Assembly: GCA_946480295.1 (NCBI GenBank)
Contig: CAMLIT010000096.1
Span: 1 to 16,395, forward strand
DNA length: 16,395 nucleotides
Direction of reading: 5' to 3'
From: an uncultured Gemmatimonadota bacterium
Lineage (GTDB): Bacteria > Gemmatimonadota > Gemmatimonadetes > Gemmatimonadales > Gemmatimonadaceae
A model generated the notes under the pieces. It saw nothing but the letters and a program-made list of their open reading frames with translations, did not search any database and had not been told where the DNA came from. The position numbers were made by a program, and so were the translations under genes. Below are positions 1 to 6,646 of the stretch, piece by piece; position 1 is the stretch's first letter; every line of letters begins with the position of its first letter.

Positions 1-2
1 CG

Positions 3-155
3 GGGTGGCTCGCGCAGTGGGAGGAGATGCTCAACGACAAGGAGCAGAAGATCGCGCGCCCACGGCAGATCTACATCGGCTACGGCGAGCGCGATTTCCA
101 GAGCCGCCTGACGAACAGGTTCCCGAAGGCGACGAAGGATTCGATCAGGAAGTAG
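3..155 (+). CDS. gltA: Citrate synthase, C-terminal end only (partial)
   Basis: The frame entering from the left edge encodes about 50 residues, starting [10 protein letters not shown] and ending SIRK before a TAG stop at 153-155. The stretch [18 protein letters not shown] matches the conserved C-terminal tail of citrate synthases, where a 'KI.RPRQ.Y.G' segment follows the last large helix. The enzyme condenses oxaloacetate and acetyl-CoA to citrate at the entry of the TCA cycle, in the cytoplasm. The catalytic His and Asp residues lie upstream of the window and cannot be checked. The gene converges on mutY. The G of its stop codon is also the first base of a GGGACGC heptamer array. The assignment rests on a short tail, so it is good but not certain. 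Confidence 0.8.
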   Translation, partial: GWLAQWEEMLNDKEQKIARPRQIYIGYGERDFQSRLTNRFPKATKDSIRK

Positions 156-275
156 GGACGCGGGACGCGCAACGACGTAGTTCGTCGTTGGTCGTTGGTC
201 GTTGGCGAGCCGCTCGGGATGCCACCAGGTGCATCCCGAGCGGCTCGCCAATTACCAACCACTAAGAACCAATCA
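155..275. repeat. Heptamer-periodic inverted repeat with GC-rich core (site A)
   Basis: This element lies between the convergent citrate synthase and mutY genes. GGGACGC occurs twice in tandem (155-168), starting at the G of the citrate synthase stop. TAGTTCG plus three copies of TCGTTGG occupy 178-205. The core is a perfect 21-bp inverted repeat: arms 202-222 and 231-251 around an 8-base loop, running from TTGGCGAGCC to CGGGATGC. The right flank continues in 7-base steps: CCAATTA, CCAACCA, CTAAGAA, CCAATCA (248-275). These are roughly the complement of the left TCGTTGG words, so the whole 178-275 span can fold into one long imperfect hairpin. No T-tract follows on either strand. It may act as a bidirectional terminator; site C carries nearly the same core. 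Confidence 0.85.
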
Positions 276-1026
276 CGTCGTTCCGCCTCCCGCCTCCCGC
301 CTCGCGCCTCCCGCCTCGCGCCTCCCGCCTCCCGCGGCCCGTGGCGCACTCGCCGGACACCGGACACCGCGCACAGTGCGCCACCCGCGCCGTGCACACC
401 AGCGCGCCGAGCTCCATCAGCGCCTGGTTGTGCACCCAGGTCGCGCCTCCCGTCCGCGGCAGGAGGTCGCGCGCGATGCCCCACAGCACCTTCTGCCCGC
501 GCGTCGACTTCACGTCCACGTGCGGGGCGAAGGCGCGGGCGAGCACGCGGGCGACGTTCGTGTCCACGAGCGGCGCCCGCTTCTCGTAGGCGAACGACGC
601 CACCGCGCCGGCCGTGTAGGCGCCGATGCCGGGGAGCGCGCGCAGCGCGTCCGGGTCCGAGGGCAGCGTCTTCTCCGGCGCGCGCCCGCGGTCGGTGACG
701 TGCCGCGCCAGCGCGTGCAGGTTGCGCGCGCGCGCGTAGTAGCCGAGGCCGTCCCACGCCTCGCGCACGCGCGCCGGCCGCGCGCGCGCCACGTCGGCGA
801 GGCTCGGAAAGCGCGTCAGGAAGCGCTCGTAGTACTCGACGACGCGCGCGACCTGCGTCTGCTGCAGCATCAGCTCCGAGACGAGGATGCGGTACGGGTC
901 GCGCGTGCGGCGCCAGGGCAGGTCGCGCGCGCTCGCGCGGAACCAGCGGCGCAGCTTCGTGCCGAAGGCGCGGCGGCGCGCGAGCGGGATCTCGGGCGCC
1001 GCCGGCCGGGTCGGACGGGAGGGCAT
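262..1026 (-). CDS. mutY: A/G-specific adenine glycosylase (MutY), short form
   Basis: A 254-residue protein with the HhH-GPD base-excision fold. It removes adenine mispaired with 8-oxoguanine. E51 in SELMLQQTQV and D155 in VDTNVARVL are the expected catalytic residues. The helix-hairpin-helix is LPGIGAYTAG at 131-140. A [4Fe-4S] loop has the canonical spacing C211-x6-C218-x2-C221-x5-C227. The protein stops soon after this cluster, so it lacks the C-terminal MutT-like domain that helps the usual ~350-residue MutY recognise 8-oxoG. The last ~25 residues are Arg/Gly-rich and come from a heptamer DNA array, so the native C-terminus probably lay near residue 230. The ATG at 1026 was chosen because it begins just before the fold; no strong ribosome site is visible. 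Family membership is very likely; the role without the MutT-like domain is inferred. Confidence 0.9.
   Translation of the reverse strand: MPSRPTRPAAPEIPLARRRAFGTKLRRWFRASARDLPWRRTRDPYRILVSELMLQQTQVARVVEYYERFLTRFPSLADVARARPARVREAWDGLGYYARARNLHALARHVTDRGRAPEKTLPSDPDALRALPGIGAYTAGAVASFAYEKRAPLVDTNVARVLARAFAPHVDVKSTRGQKVLWGIARDLLPRTGGATWVHNQALMELGALVCTARVAHCARCPVSGECATGRGRREARGGRREAGGGRRNDVIGS
284..332. repeat. Seven tandem heptamers in the 3' end of mutY (site A array)
   Basis: Seven consecutive 7-base units follow one another exactly: CGCCTCC (five copies) and CGCCTCG (two copies), which read GGAGGCG and CGAGGCG on the minus strand. They lie inside the open frame of mutY. Because seven is not a multiple of three, the translated tail repeats every seven residues (EARGGRR, EAGGGRR). 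The array sits just beyond the fourth iron-sulphur cysteine of MutY, suggesting it was placed at the end of the gene and the frame now reads through it. Confidence 0.85.
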
Positions 1027-1072
1027 CGCGGGGAGCGTCTCCGGCGGGGAAGGAGTCCCCCCAATCTACACG

Positions 1073-2497
1073 TCAGGCGGGGGGATACAGGTCGGCGCGC
1101 GTGCGCGGCAGCGCGACGTGCCCGCGCTCGTCCGGGCGCGCGAACAGCACCTGGGCGAGGTTGATCCGGCCGCTGGCGAAGGCGTGCGCCGACGCCGACA
1201 TGTACAGCCGCCAGACGCGGTAGCTCTCCGCGCCGACCAGCGCCGTCGCCATGGCCTGCGCGGCCTCGAGCCGCCGCACCCAGTGCCGCAGCGTCTGCGC
1301 GTAGTGTTCGCGCAGCGACTCCACGTCGCGCGTCTCGAACCCCGCCCCCTCGCCGGCGGCGATCACCTCCTCGAGCGTCACCAGCTCCCCGTCGGGGAAG
1401 ACGTAGCGGTCGATGAACGCCCCCTCGCGCCAGAGCAGCGCCCGGAGCTGGGCGCCGAGCGTGCGCCCGCGCCGCCCCCGCTCGACGATGCCGTGGTTGA
1501 GGAACAGCCCGCCCGGCCGGGTGAGCGCGAACATGCGGGCGAAGTAGCGGCGCTGCTGCTCGCGCCCGACGTGCTCGAACATGCCGACGCTGACGACCTT
1601 GTCGAAGCGCGCGTCGTTCGGCAGGTCGCGGTAGTCGCGGATCTCGATCGTGCAGCGGCCGTCGAGCCCCTCGGCGGCGATGCGCTCCCGCGCGAGCGCC
1701 GCCTGCTGCTGGCTGAGCGTGATGCCGTGGGCGCGCGCGCCGTACTCGCGGGCCGCGTGCCGCACGAGCGCGCCCCAGCCGCAGCCGACGTCGAGCATCG
1801 TCTCGCCCGGCGCGAGCCGCAGCTTGCGGCACAGGTGGTCGAGCTTCGCGCGCTGTGCGCCGTGGATGTCCTCGCTGCCCGTCGGGAAGTAGCCGCACGA
1901 GTAGACGAGCCGCTCGTCGAGGAAGAGCGAGTAGAAGTCGTTGCCGACGTCGTAGTGCGACCGGATCGCCGCCTGGTCGCGGGCGCGGGAGTGGCGGCGC
2001 GTGAACCGCGCGCGGCCGAGGGCGCGCGCGGCGCCGTCGTGCGCGGCGGCGCCCGGCGCCGGCGCGTTGGGGAGCGAGAGCAGCATCCCGGCGAGCTTCG
2101 CCACGCGCGCGGGCGACAGCCGCGCCCGCACGCGATCGCCGACCGTCGCCGCCGCCTCCAGGTCGCCCGTGACGTCCACGTCGCCGTAGACGTACGCCTC
2201 GGCGATGCGCAGCTCCGACGGCGGGAGGAGCATGCGGCGCAGCGACGCGGGGCCGTTGAGCACGATCGTGAAGCGCGGCGCGCCGGACCGCGGGTCGTCG
2301 CGCGAGCCGTCCCAGTACCGCAGCGCGAAGTCGCGCTCCTCCGGCGGTCCGAAGATCTCCGCCGCGATCGCGCGAGCGAGCGCGACGTCCCGCGACGGCG
2401 GCTCGATTGCGCGCCGGTGGTCGTCCTGCGCATCTTTGCGCGGCTGCTCGCTCGTCGACGCCGCGCGCTCCACGTCCGTCTCGCTGATCCCTCTCAT
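1073..2497 (-). CDS. cfa: Cyclopropane-fatty-acyl-phospholipid synthase
   Basis: A 474-residue SAM-dependent methyltransferase that adds a methylene bridge to unsaturated acyl chains of membrane phospholipids. Visible motifs: HYDVGNDFY (181-189), YSCGYF (199-204, with the family's active-site Cys201), the SAM-binding LDVGCGWG (235-242), FEHVG with E308, and LNHGIV with H335. These match the Cys, Glu and His residues that hold bicarbonate in the E. coli enzyme. The protein has an N-terminal extension of about 40 residues, Arg/Glu-rich and of no clear function, before the family similarity begins. The start is the ATG at 2497 with a GGAGGG ribosome site at 2502-2507, four bases upstream. Open frame further upstream overlaps copCD and is not needed. 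The start lies one base from the start of the divergent copCD gene, so promoter sequences must lie inside the opposing coding regions. Confidence 0.92.
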   Translation of the reverse strand: MRGISETDVERAASTSEQPRKDAQDDHRRAIEPPSRDVALARAIAAEIFGPPEERDFALRYWDGSRDDPRSGAPRFTIVLNGPASLRRMLLPPSELRIAEAYVYGDVDVTGDLEAAATVGDRVRARLSPARVAKLAGMLLSLPNAPAPGAAAHDGAARALGRARFTRRHSRARDQAAIRSHYDVGNDFYSLFLDERLVYSCGYFPTGSEDIHGAQRAKLDHLCRKLRLAPGETMLDVGCGWGALVRHAAREYGARAHGITLSQQQAALARERIAAEGLDGRCTIEIRDYRDLPNDARFDKVVSVGMFEHVGREQQRRYFARMFALTRPGGLFLNHGIVERGRRGRTLGAQLRALLWREGAFIDRYVFPDGELVTLEEVIAAGEGAGFETRDVESLREHYAQTLRHWVRRLEAAQAMATALVGAESYRVWRLYMSASAHAFASGRINLAQVLFARPDERGHVALPRTRADLYPPA

Positions 2498-2498
2498 C

Positions 2499-3941
2499 GT
2501 GCCCTCCGACTTGACGACGCCATTCCGGCGCCGGCGTGCGCTGCTCTGGTCGCTCCTCCTCCTCGCGGTCCCGGCGGTCCTCCTCGCCCATGCACGGCTG
2601 GTCCGGAGCACGCCATCCACGGGCGAGCGGCTGGTCCGCTCCCCGGGCGCGATCACGCTCTGGTTCTCCGAACGGCCGCAGCTCGCCTTCACGCGCCTGC
2701 GCCTTCTCGGGCCGGGCGGCACGGAGGTCCCGCTCGGGGCCGCGACGGCGCTCGGCGACCGTGGCATCACGGCCCCGGTGCCGCATCCGCTGGCGGCGGG
2801 CGCCTACGTCGTCGTTTGGCAGACCGGCGCCGCCGACGGCCACGTCACCAGCGGCCGCTTCGGCTTCACCGTTAATACTGCGCCGGCGACGGCGGCGCCA
2901 GCCGCCCCCCCGGAATCGGCCAGCCGCAGGGATCGGGCCGCGGGGGAGCGCGGCAACGAGTTCCTCCGCGTCGACACCGCCGAGACCACCCCCTCGCCCG
3001 GGCAGGAGGCGGTCACCGCGTGGGTCGCCGACATCGCGCTACTCACCGTCGTCGGCGCGGTGGTCTTCGTCCTCGTCGTCCTGCGGGCCCTGCGCGACGT
3101 CGGCCATGACATGCCAAACGCGGAGGAGTCGGCGCGCCGCATCGCCCAGGCGGCGCTCGTCCTCGTCTTCATCGCGATGCTGTCGCGGCTGTACATGGAG
3201 TCCGCGTTCGTGAACGGCGCCCGCGCCGCCTCCGACGGGGGCGCGGTGCAGACGCTGCTCGTCGCGACGACGTGGGGCAACGGCTGGCTCGTCGGCGCCG
3301 CCGGCGCCCTCATCCTCCTCGTCGCCCTGATCATCGCCGGCCGGCGGGCCGTCACCGGCTGGCGGCTCGCCGGCGCCGGCGGCGTCGCGCTGGCGCTCTC
3401 GCCGGCGCTCACCGGCCACGCCGTCGCGGATCCGCAACACCCGGTGCTCGCCGTCGTCACCGACACCCTGCACGTCCTCGGCGCCTGCGTGTGGCTCGGC
3501 ACGCTGCTGCTGATCGTGCTCGTCGGCATCCCCACCGTCCTGCGACGCGAGCGCGGCGAGCGCGGTCCCCTGATCGCCGCGCTCGTGCACGCGTTCCATC
3601 CGCTCGCCCTCACCGCGGCGGTGCTCGTCGCCGCCACCGGCGTCATCTCGGCGTCGCTGCGCCTGACGACGCTCGCGGACCTCTGGACCAGCCCCTACGG
3701 CCGGACCCTCGTCCTCAAGCTCGGCACCGTCGCCTGCGTCGTCCTCCTCGGCGCGTACAACTGGCGCCGCCTCACGCCGACGCTCGGCGACGAGGAGTCG
3801 CCGCGCCGATTCCGCCGCAGCGCGTCGCTGGAGCTGCTCCTCGCCGCCGCCGTCCTCGCCCTCACCGCGGTGCTCGTCGGGACGGCGACCCCCGAGCGCG
3901 CCGACACCCTCCCGCCCACCGCCGCCGCAGGCATGCCGTGA
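2499..3941 (+). CDS. CopC-CopD fusion copper-resistance/transport membrane protein
   Basis: A 480-residue fusion. After an Arg-rich N-terminus and hydrophobic signal (LLWSLLLLAVPAVLLA), predicted cleavage after A30 leaves H31 as the first residue. Together with D113 and H115 in ADGHVTSGRFGF, this forms the Cu(II) site expected of CopC domains. A CopD membrane domain follows, with about eight predicted membrane segments; the TLHVLGACVWLGTLLL stretch is typical of CopD. Known relatives bind periplasmic copper and pass it to or across the inner membrane. The start is uncertain: GTG at 2499 gives the shortest sensible signal peptide and abuts the cfa start, and TTG at 2511 is an alternative. Neither has a clear ribosome site. 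The stop overlaps the next gene in GTGA, implying translational coupling with the PLP enzyme. Confidence 0.88.
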   Translation: MPSDLTTPFRRRRALLWSLLLLAVPAVLLAHARLVRSTPSTGERLVRSPGAITLWFSERPQLAFTRLRLLGPGGTEVPLGAATALGDRGITAPVPHPLAAGAYVVVWQTGAADGHVTSGRFGFTVNTAPATAAPAAPPESASRRDRAAGERGNEFLRVDTAETTPSPGQEAVTAWVADIALLTVVGAVVFVLVVLRALRDVGHDMPNAEESARRIAQAALVLVFIAMLSRLYMESAFVNGARAASDGGAVQTLLVATTWGNGWLVGAAGALILLVALIIAGRRAVTGWRLAGAGGVALALSPALTGHAVADPQHPVLAVVTDTLHVLGACVWLGTLLLIVLVGIPTVLRRERGERGPLIAALVHAFHPLALTAAVLVAATGVISASLRLTTLADLWTSPYGRTLVLKLGTVACVVLLGAYNWRRLTPTLGDEESPRRFRRSASLELLLAAAVLALTAVLVGTATPERADTLPPTAAAGMP

Positions 3942-4915
3942 CCGACTGGCCCATCACCCTCGACGACGTGCTCGCCGCGCGCGAGCGCCTCGCCCCGCAC
4001 CTCGTCCCCACCCCGATGCGCGCCTACCCGCTGCTCGACCAGGCGGTCGGGAGCGGCGTGCGGCTCGTCGTGAAGCACGAGAACCATCAGCCCACGAACT
4101 CCTTCAAGGTGCGCAACGGGCTGTCGTTCATGACCGCGCTCGACGAGGCGGAGCGGCGGCGCGGCGTCGTCGCCGCGTCGACGGGCAATCACGGCCAGGG
4201 GATCGCCTACGGCGCCGCGCTGCTCGGCGTGCGGGCGAGCATCTGCGTGCCGCTCGGCAACAACCCGGAGAAGAACGCGGCGATGCGCGGCTGGGGCGCC
4301 GAGGTCGTCGAGGAGGGACGGGACTACGACGAGTCCGTCCAGGTGATGCACCGCATCGCACAGGAGCAGGGGCGCGTCGTCGCCCACTCCACGAACGACC
4401 GGCGCATCATCGCCGGCGCGGGCACGATGACGCTCGAGATCATCGAGCAGGAGCCCGATCTCGACGCCCTCATCGTCGCGATCGGCGGCGGCTCGCAGGC
4501 CGTCGGCGCGCTCGCCGTCGCGCGCGCGGTCGCGCCGCGGCTCGCGATCTACGGCGTCCAGTCGGCGGGCGCACCCGCCGCGCACGACTCCTGGCACGCG
4601 CGGGAGCGCCGCACCACGCCGCACGCGCGCACCATCGCCGAGGGCGTGGCGACGCGCACCACCTACGACCTGACCTTCCCCGCGCTCCTCGCCGGCCTCA
4701 CGGACTTCGTCACGGTGACGGACGCCGACGTCGCGGAGAGCCTCCGCCTGATCCTCGGCCTGACGCACAACCTGGTCGAGGGCGCGGGCGCCATGGGCCT
4801 CGCCGCCGCCCTGAAGCTCGCCGACCGCCTCGCCGGCCAACGCGTCGCCATCGTCTTCTGCGGCGGCAACCTGGATACGGCGGTGCTGCGGAGGGTACTC
4901 AACAGGGAGATCTAG
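3938..4915 (+). CDS. Threonine/serine dehydratase-like PLP enzyme, no regulatory domain
   Basis: A 325-residue fold-type II PLP enzyme of the threonine ammonia-lyase / serine racemase group. K58 in NSFKVRN is the expected Schiff-base lysine. STGNHGQGIAYGA, the glycine-rich phosphate loop IGGGSQAVG and the late FCGGNLD motif fit this group. Such enzymes deaminate threonine to 2-oxobutanoate or serine to pyruvate; related members racemise serine or cleave hydroxyaspartate, and sequence alone does not decide between them. It lacks the C-terminal ACT-like domains of biosynthetic IlvA, so isoleucine feedback is unlikely and a catabolic role is more plausible. The GTG start at 3938 overlaps the copCD stop by four bases. 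The stop TAG shares its G with the first heptamer of the site B array. Confidence 0.88.
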   Translation: MTDWPITLDDVLAARERLAPHLVPTPMRAYPLLDQAVGSGVRLVVKHENHQPTNSFKVRNGLSFMTALDEAERRRGVVAASTGNHGQGIAYGAALLGVRASICVPLGNNPEKNAAMRGWGAEVVEEGRDYDESVQVMHRIAQEQGRVVAHSTNDRRIIAGAGTMTLEIIEQEPDLDALIVAIGGGSQAVGALAVARAVAPRLAIYGVQSAGAPAAHDSWHARERRTTPHARTIAEGVATRTTYDLTFPALLAGLTDFVTVTDADVAESLRLILGLTHNLVEGAGAMGLAAALKLADRLAGQRVAIVFCGGNLDTAVLRRVLNREI

Positions 4916-5077
4916 GGTCGAGGGTCGAGGGTCGAGGGTCGAGGGGCGAGGGGCGAGGGGCGAGGGGCGAGGGGCGAGATGGGCAGGAGATAGGAATTAG
5001 GAATTAGTAACGGCGTGACTAGTTCCTGGTTCCTAAGCCACTAACCCACTATCTCGCCCCTCGCCCCTCGACCCTAG
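4912..5077. repeat. Stop-to-stop heptamer inverted repeat (site B)
   Basis: This fills the whole gap between the convergent dehydratase and moeZ genes. On the left, four GGGTCGA units and five GGGGCGA units run without interruption (4915-4977), beginning at the G of the stop codon. On the right, TCGCCCC, TCGCCCC and TCGACCC (5054-5074) end in the moeZ stop, also TAG read on the minus strand. The outer arms, CTAGGGTCGA (4912-4921) and TCGACCCTAG (5068-5077), are perfect complements and contain both stop codons. The middle keeps the 7-base rhythm: AGGAATT twice near 4992-5005, then TAGTTCC, TGGTTCC, TAAGCCA, CTAACCC, ACTATCT toward the right arm. The inner words also pair imperfectly. The left arm has more G-rich units than the right, as expected if copy number changes by slippage. 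No other gene is seen here. Confidence 0.9.
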
Positions 5078-6276
5078 TACTTCGGCACCCCCGGATCCAC
5101 CTCGTCGCTCCACCGCAGGATCCCGCCGGCGAGGTTCCACACCTTCCGGAACCCCGCCGCCTGGAGCTGCGCCACGGCGCGGCCGCTGCGAGCGCCGCTG
5201 CGGCAGTAGACCACGATCTCGCGCGCCGAATCCAGCGTCGGCAGCGCTTCGGCGAGCGTGCCGAGCGGCACCAGGCGCGCCGTGGGCAGGCGGCCGATCG
5301 TCCACTCGTGCGGCTCGCGTACGTCGATCAGGTCGAAGTCGTCGCCGCGCGCCAGGCGCGCCGCGAGATCGGTGGGGCAGATCTCCGGCACGCCCGCGGC
5401 GGGATCCGGGGCGCTGGTGATCCCGCAGAACTGATCGTAGTCCACCAGCTCGCGGATCTCGTGCGTGCCGCACACCGGGCAGGTCGGGTCCTTCCGCAGC
5501 TTCACCGTGCGGAACTGCATCCGCAGCGCGTCCACCAGCAGCAGCCGGCCGATGAGCGGCTCGCCGATGCCGAGGAGAACCTTGATCGCCTCCGTCGCCT
5601 GGATCACGCCGACGAGCCCCGGCAGCACACCGAGCACGCCGCCCTCGGCGCAGCTCGGGACGAGCCCGGGCGGGGGCGGGTCGGGGTAGAGGCACCGGTA
5701 GCACGGGCCCTCCGCCGTCGCCAGCACCGACGCCTGCCCCTCGAAGCGGTAGATGCTCCCGTAGACGTTAGGCTTGCCGAGCAGCACGCACGCGTCGTTC
5801 ACGAGGTAGCGCGTGGCGAAGTTGTCCGTGCCGTCGATGACGAGGTCGTAGTCGCGAACGATGTCCAGCGCGTTCTGCGACGTCAGCCGCGTCTCGTGCC
5901 GCTCCAGCTTCACGTACGGGTTGATGTCGCCGATGCGCTCGGCGGCCGAGTCGAGCTTGGGGCGACCGACGTCCTTCGTGCCGTGGATGACCTGGCGCTG
6001 CAGGTTCGTGAAGTCGACGACGTCGAAGTCCACGAGGCCGAGCGTGCCGACGCCCGCCGCGGCGAGGTACAGCCCGAGCGGCGACCCGAGCCCGCCGGCC
6101 CCGACGAGCAGCACGCGCGCCGCCTTCAGCCGACGCTGCCCCTCGATCCCGACGTCGGGGATGATGAGGTGGCGGCTGTAGCGCAGGATCTCCTCGTTCG
6201 AGAGCTCCGGCAGCTCGCCCGCGGGCAGCCCCGCGGAGCGCGTCCACGGCGTGCCGGTCGCGTCGATCGCCGTCAT
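5074..6276 (-). CDS. moeZ: MoeZ-type E1-like adenylyltransferase/sulfurtransferase
   Basis: A 400-residue two-domain protein. The N-terminal ThiF/MoeB domain has the nucleotide loop GAGGLGSP (59-66), DGTDNF (148-153), a zinc site from C192/C195 and C266/C269, and C209 in SCAEGG at the position of the E1 catalytic cysteine. The C-terminal rhodanese domain (about 305-400) ends with the active loop CRSGAR, C358. Such proteins adenylate the C-terminal glycine of a MoaD/ThiS/CysO-type carrier and then replace AMP with sulphur as a thiocarboxylate. The gene starts three bases after the stop of the carrier-protein gene, with a GGGGGG ribosome-like run inside that gene's end, so the two are co-translated. 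Carrier and activator are therefore almost surely partners. The final acceptor could be molybdopterin, cysteine/homocysteine or another thiol product. Confidence 0.93.
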   Translation of the reverse strand: MTAIDATGTPWTRSAGLPAGELPELSNEEILRYSRHLIIPDVGIEGQRRLKAARVLLVGAGGLGSPLGLYLAAAGVGTLGLVDFDVVDFTNLQRQVIHGTKDVGRPKLDSAAERIGDINPYVKLERHETRLTSQNALDIVRDYDLVIDGTDNFATRYLVNDACVLLGKPNVYGSIYRFEGQASVLATAEGPCYRCLYPDPPPPGLVPSCAEGGVLGVLPGLVGVIQATEAIKVLLGIGEPLIGRLLLVDALRMQFRTVKLRKDPTCPVCGTHEIRELVDYDQFCGITSAPDPAAGVPEICPTDLAARLARGDDFDLIDVREPHEWTIGRLPTARLVPLGTLAEALPTLDSAREIVVYCRSGARSGRAVAQLQAAGFRKVWNLAGGILRWSDEVDPGVPKY

Positions 6277-6279
6277 CGC

Positions 6280-6555
6280 TCAGCCCCCCGCGATGGCGGG
6301 GACGATCACGACCTCGTCCCCGTCGGCGACCGTCGCGTCGAAGCCGCCGTTGAAGCGGATGTCCTCGTCGTTGAGGTAGAACGTCACGAACGAGTACGGC
6401 TGCCCCTGCTCGTCGCGCAGCCGCGGCGCGAGCTCCGGGTGCCGGCGCACGACCTGGTCGATCGCCTCGCCGAGGGTCGTGCCGTCGGCTTCGAGCGAAC
6501 GCTGGCCGTCGGCCAGCTTGGAGAGGATCGCGGGAAGATGAATGGTGACTGGCAT
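6280..6555 (-). CDS. MoaD/ThiS-family sulfur-carrier protein
   Basis: A 91-residue ubiquitin-fold protein ending VVIVPAIAGG. The exposed terminal Gly-Gly is the hallmark of carriers that are adenylated and thiocarboxylated by MoeB/MoeZ/ThiF enzymes. The YSFVTFYLNDEDIRFNGG stretch and the DGDEVVIVPAIAGG ending resemble MoaD and CysO more than ThiS. It lies directly before moeZ and 90 bases after the threonine synthase-like gene on the same strand. The ATG at 6555 has no ribosome site and sits nine bases beyond a good -10 box, so the mRNA may be nearly leaderless. Whether it serves molybdopterin synthase (a molybdopterin oxidoreductase lies 9 kb away) or an amino-acid sulphur pathway is not decided; no MoaE or JAMM/Mec protease gene is in the window. 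Confidence 0.9.
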   Translation of the reverse strand: MPVTIHLPAILSKLADGQRSLEADGTTLGEAIDQVVRRHPELAPRLRDEQGQPYSFVTFYLNDEDIRFNGGFDATVADGDEVVIVPAIAGG

Positions 6556-6564
6556 GAGAGTATG

Positions 6565-6593
6565 GGTATAGAGAGACGTCGTGAAGGTGTCAT
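6565..6593 (-). promoter_or_regulatory. Promoter of the MoaD-like gene
   Basis: On the minus strand, ATGACA (5 of 6 match to TTGACA) lies at 6593-6588, then exactly 17 bases, then TATACC (4 of 6 match to TATAAT) at 6570-6565. Nine bases separate the -10 box from the ATG, so transcription should start one to a few bases before the start codon. The -35 lies in the first bases of a small intergenic repeat, GTCATCCCGAGG on the plus strand. The element means moaD-moeZ can be transcribed separately from the upstream threonine synthase-like gene. Confidence 0.6.
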
Positions 6594-6646
6594 CCCGAGG
6601 AGCGCTCTCCCGTCTGCCATGCCGAGGAGCGCAGCGACGAGGGATC
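6590..6646. repeat. REP-like intergenic repeat
   Basis: CATCCCGAGGAGCGC (6591-6605) and CATGCCGAGGAGCGC (6618-6632) are the same word with one change, 27 bases apart. They are followed by GCAGCGACGAGGGATCT. The ends (ATCCC at the left, GGGAT at the right) are complementary and the interior pairs in part, so the unit is an imperfect palindrome. Words of this type are, from memory, frequent in intergenic DNA of several high-GC phyla; that was not checked. It separates the MoaD-like gene from the threonine synthase-like stop and contributes the -35 box of the downstream promoter. Confidence 0.6.

Noticed and set aside
155..332. Site A considered as an insertion sequence or MITE end
   Set aside because: No target-site duplication or transposase is visible and the flanking words are tandem heptamers, not terminal inverted repeats of a known IS.
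870..2875. Long open frames on both strands across mutY/cfa
   Set aside because: They are Arg/Ala-rich products of high GC in non-coding frames; cfa and mutY carry all the conserved motifs.
4915..4977. Tandem heptamers considered as a CRISPR array
   Set aside because: Units are 7 bases and directly adjacent, with no spacers of 25-40 bases and no cas genes.
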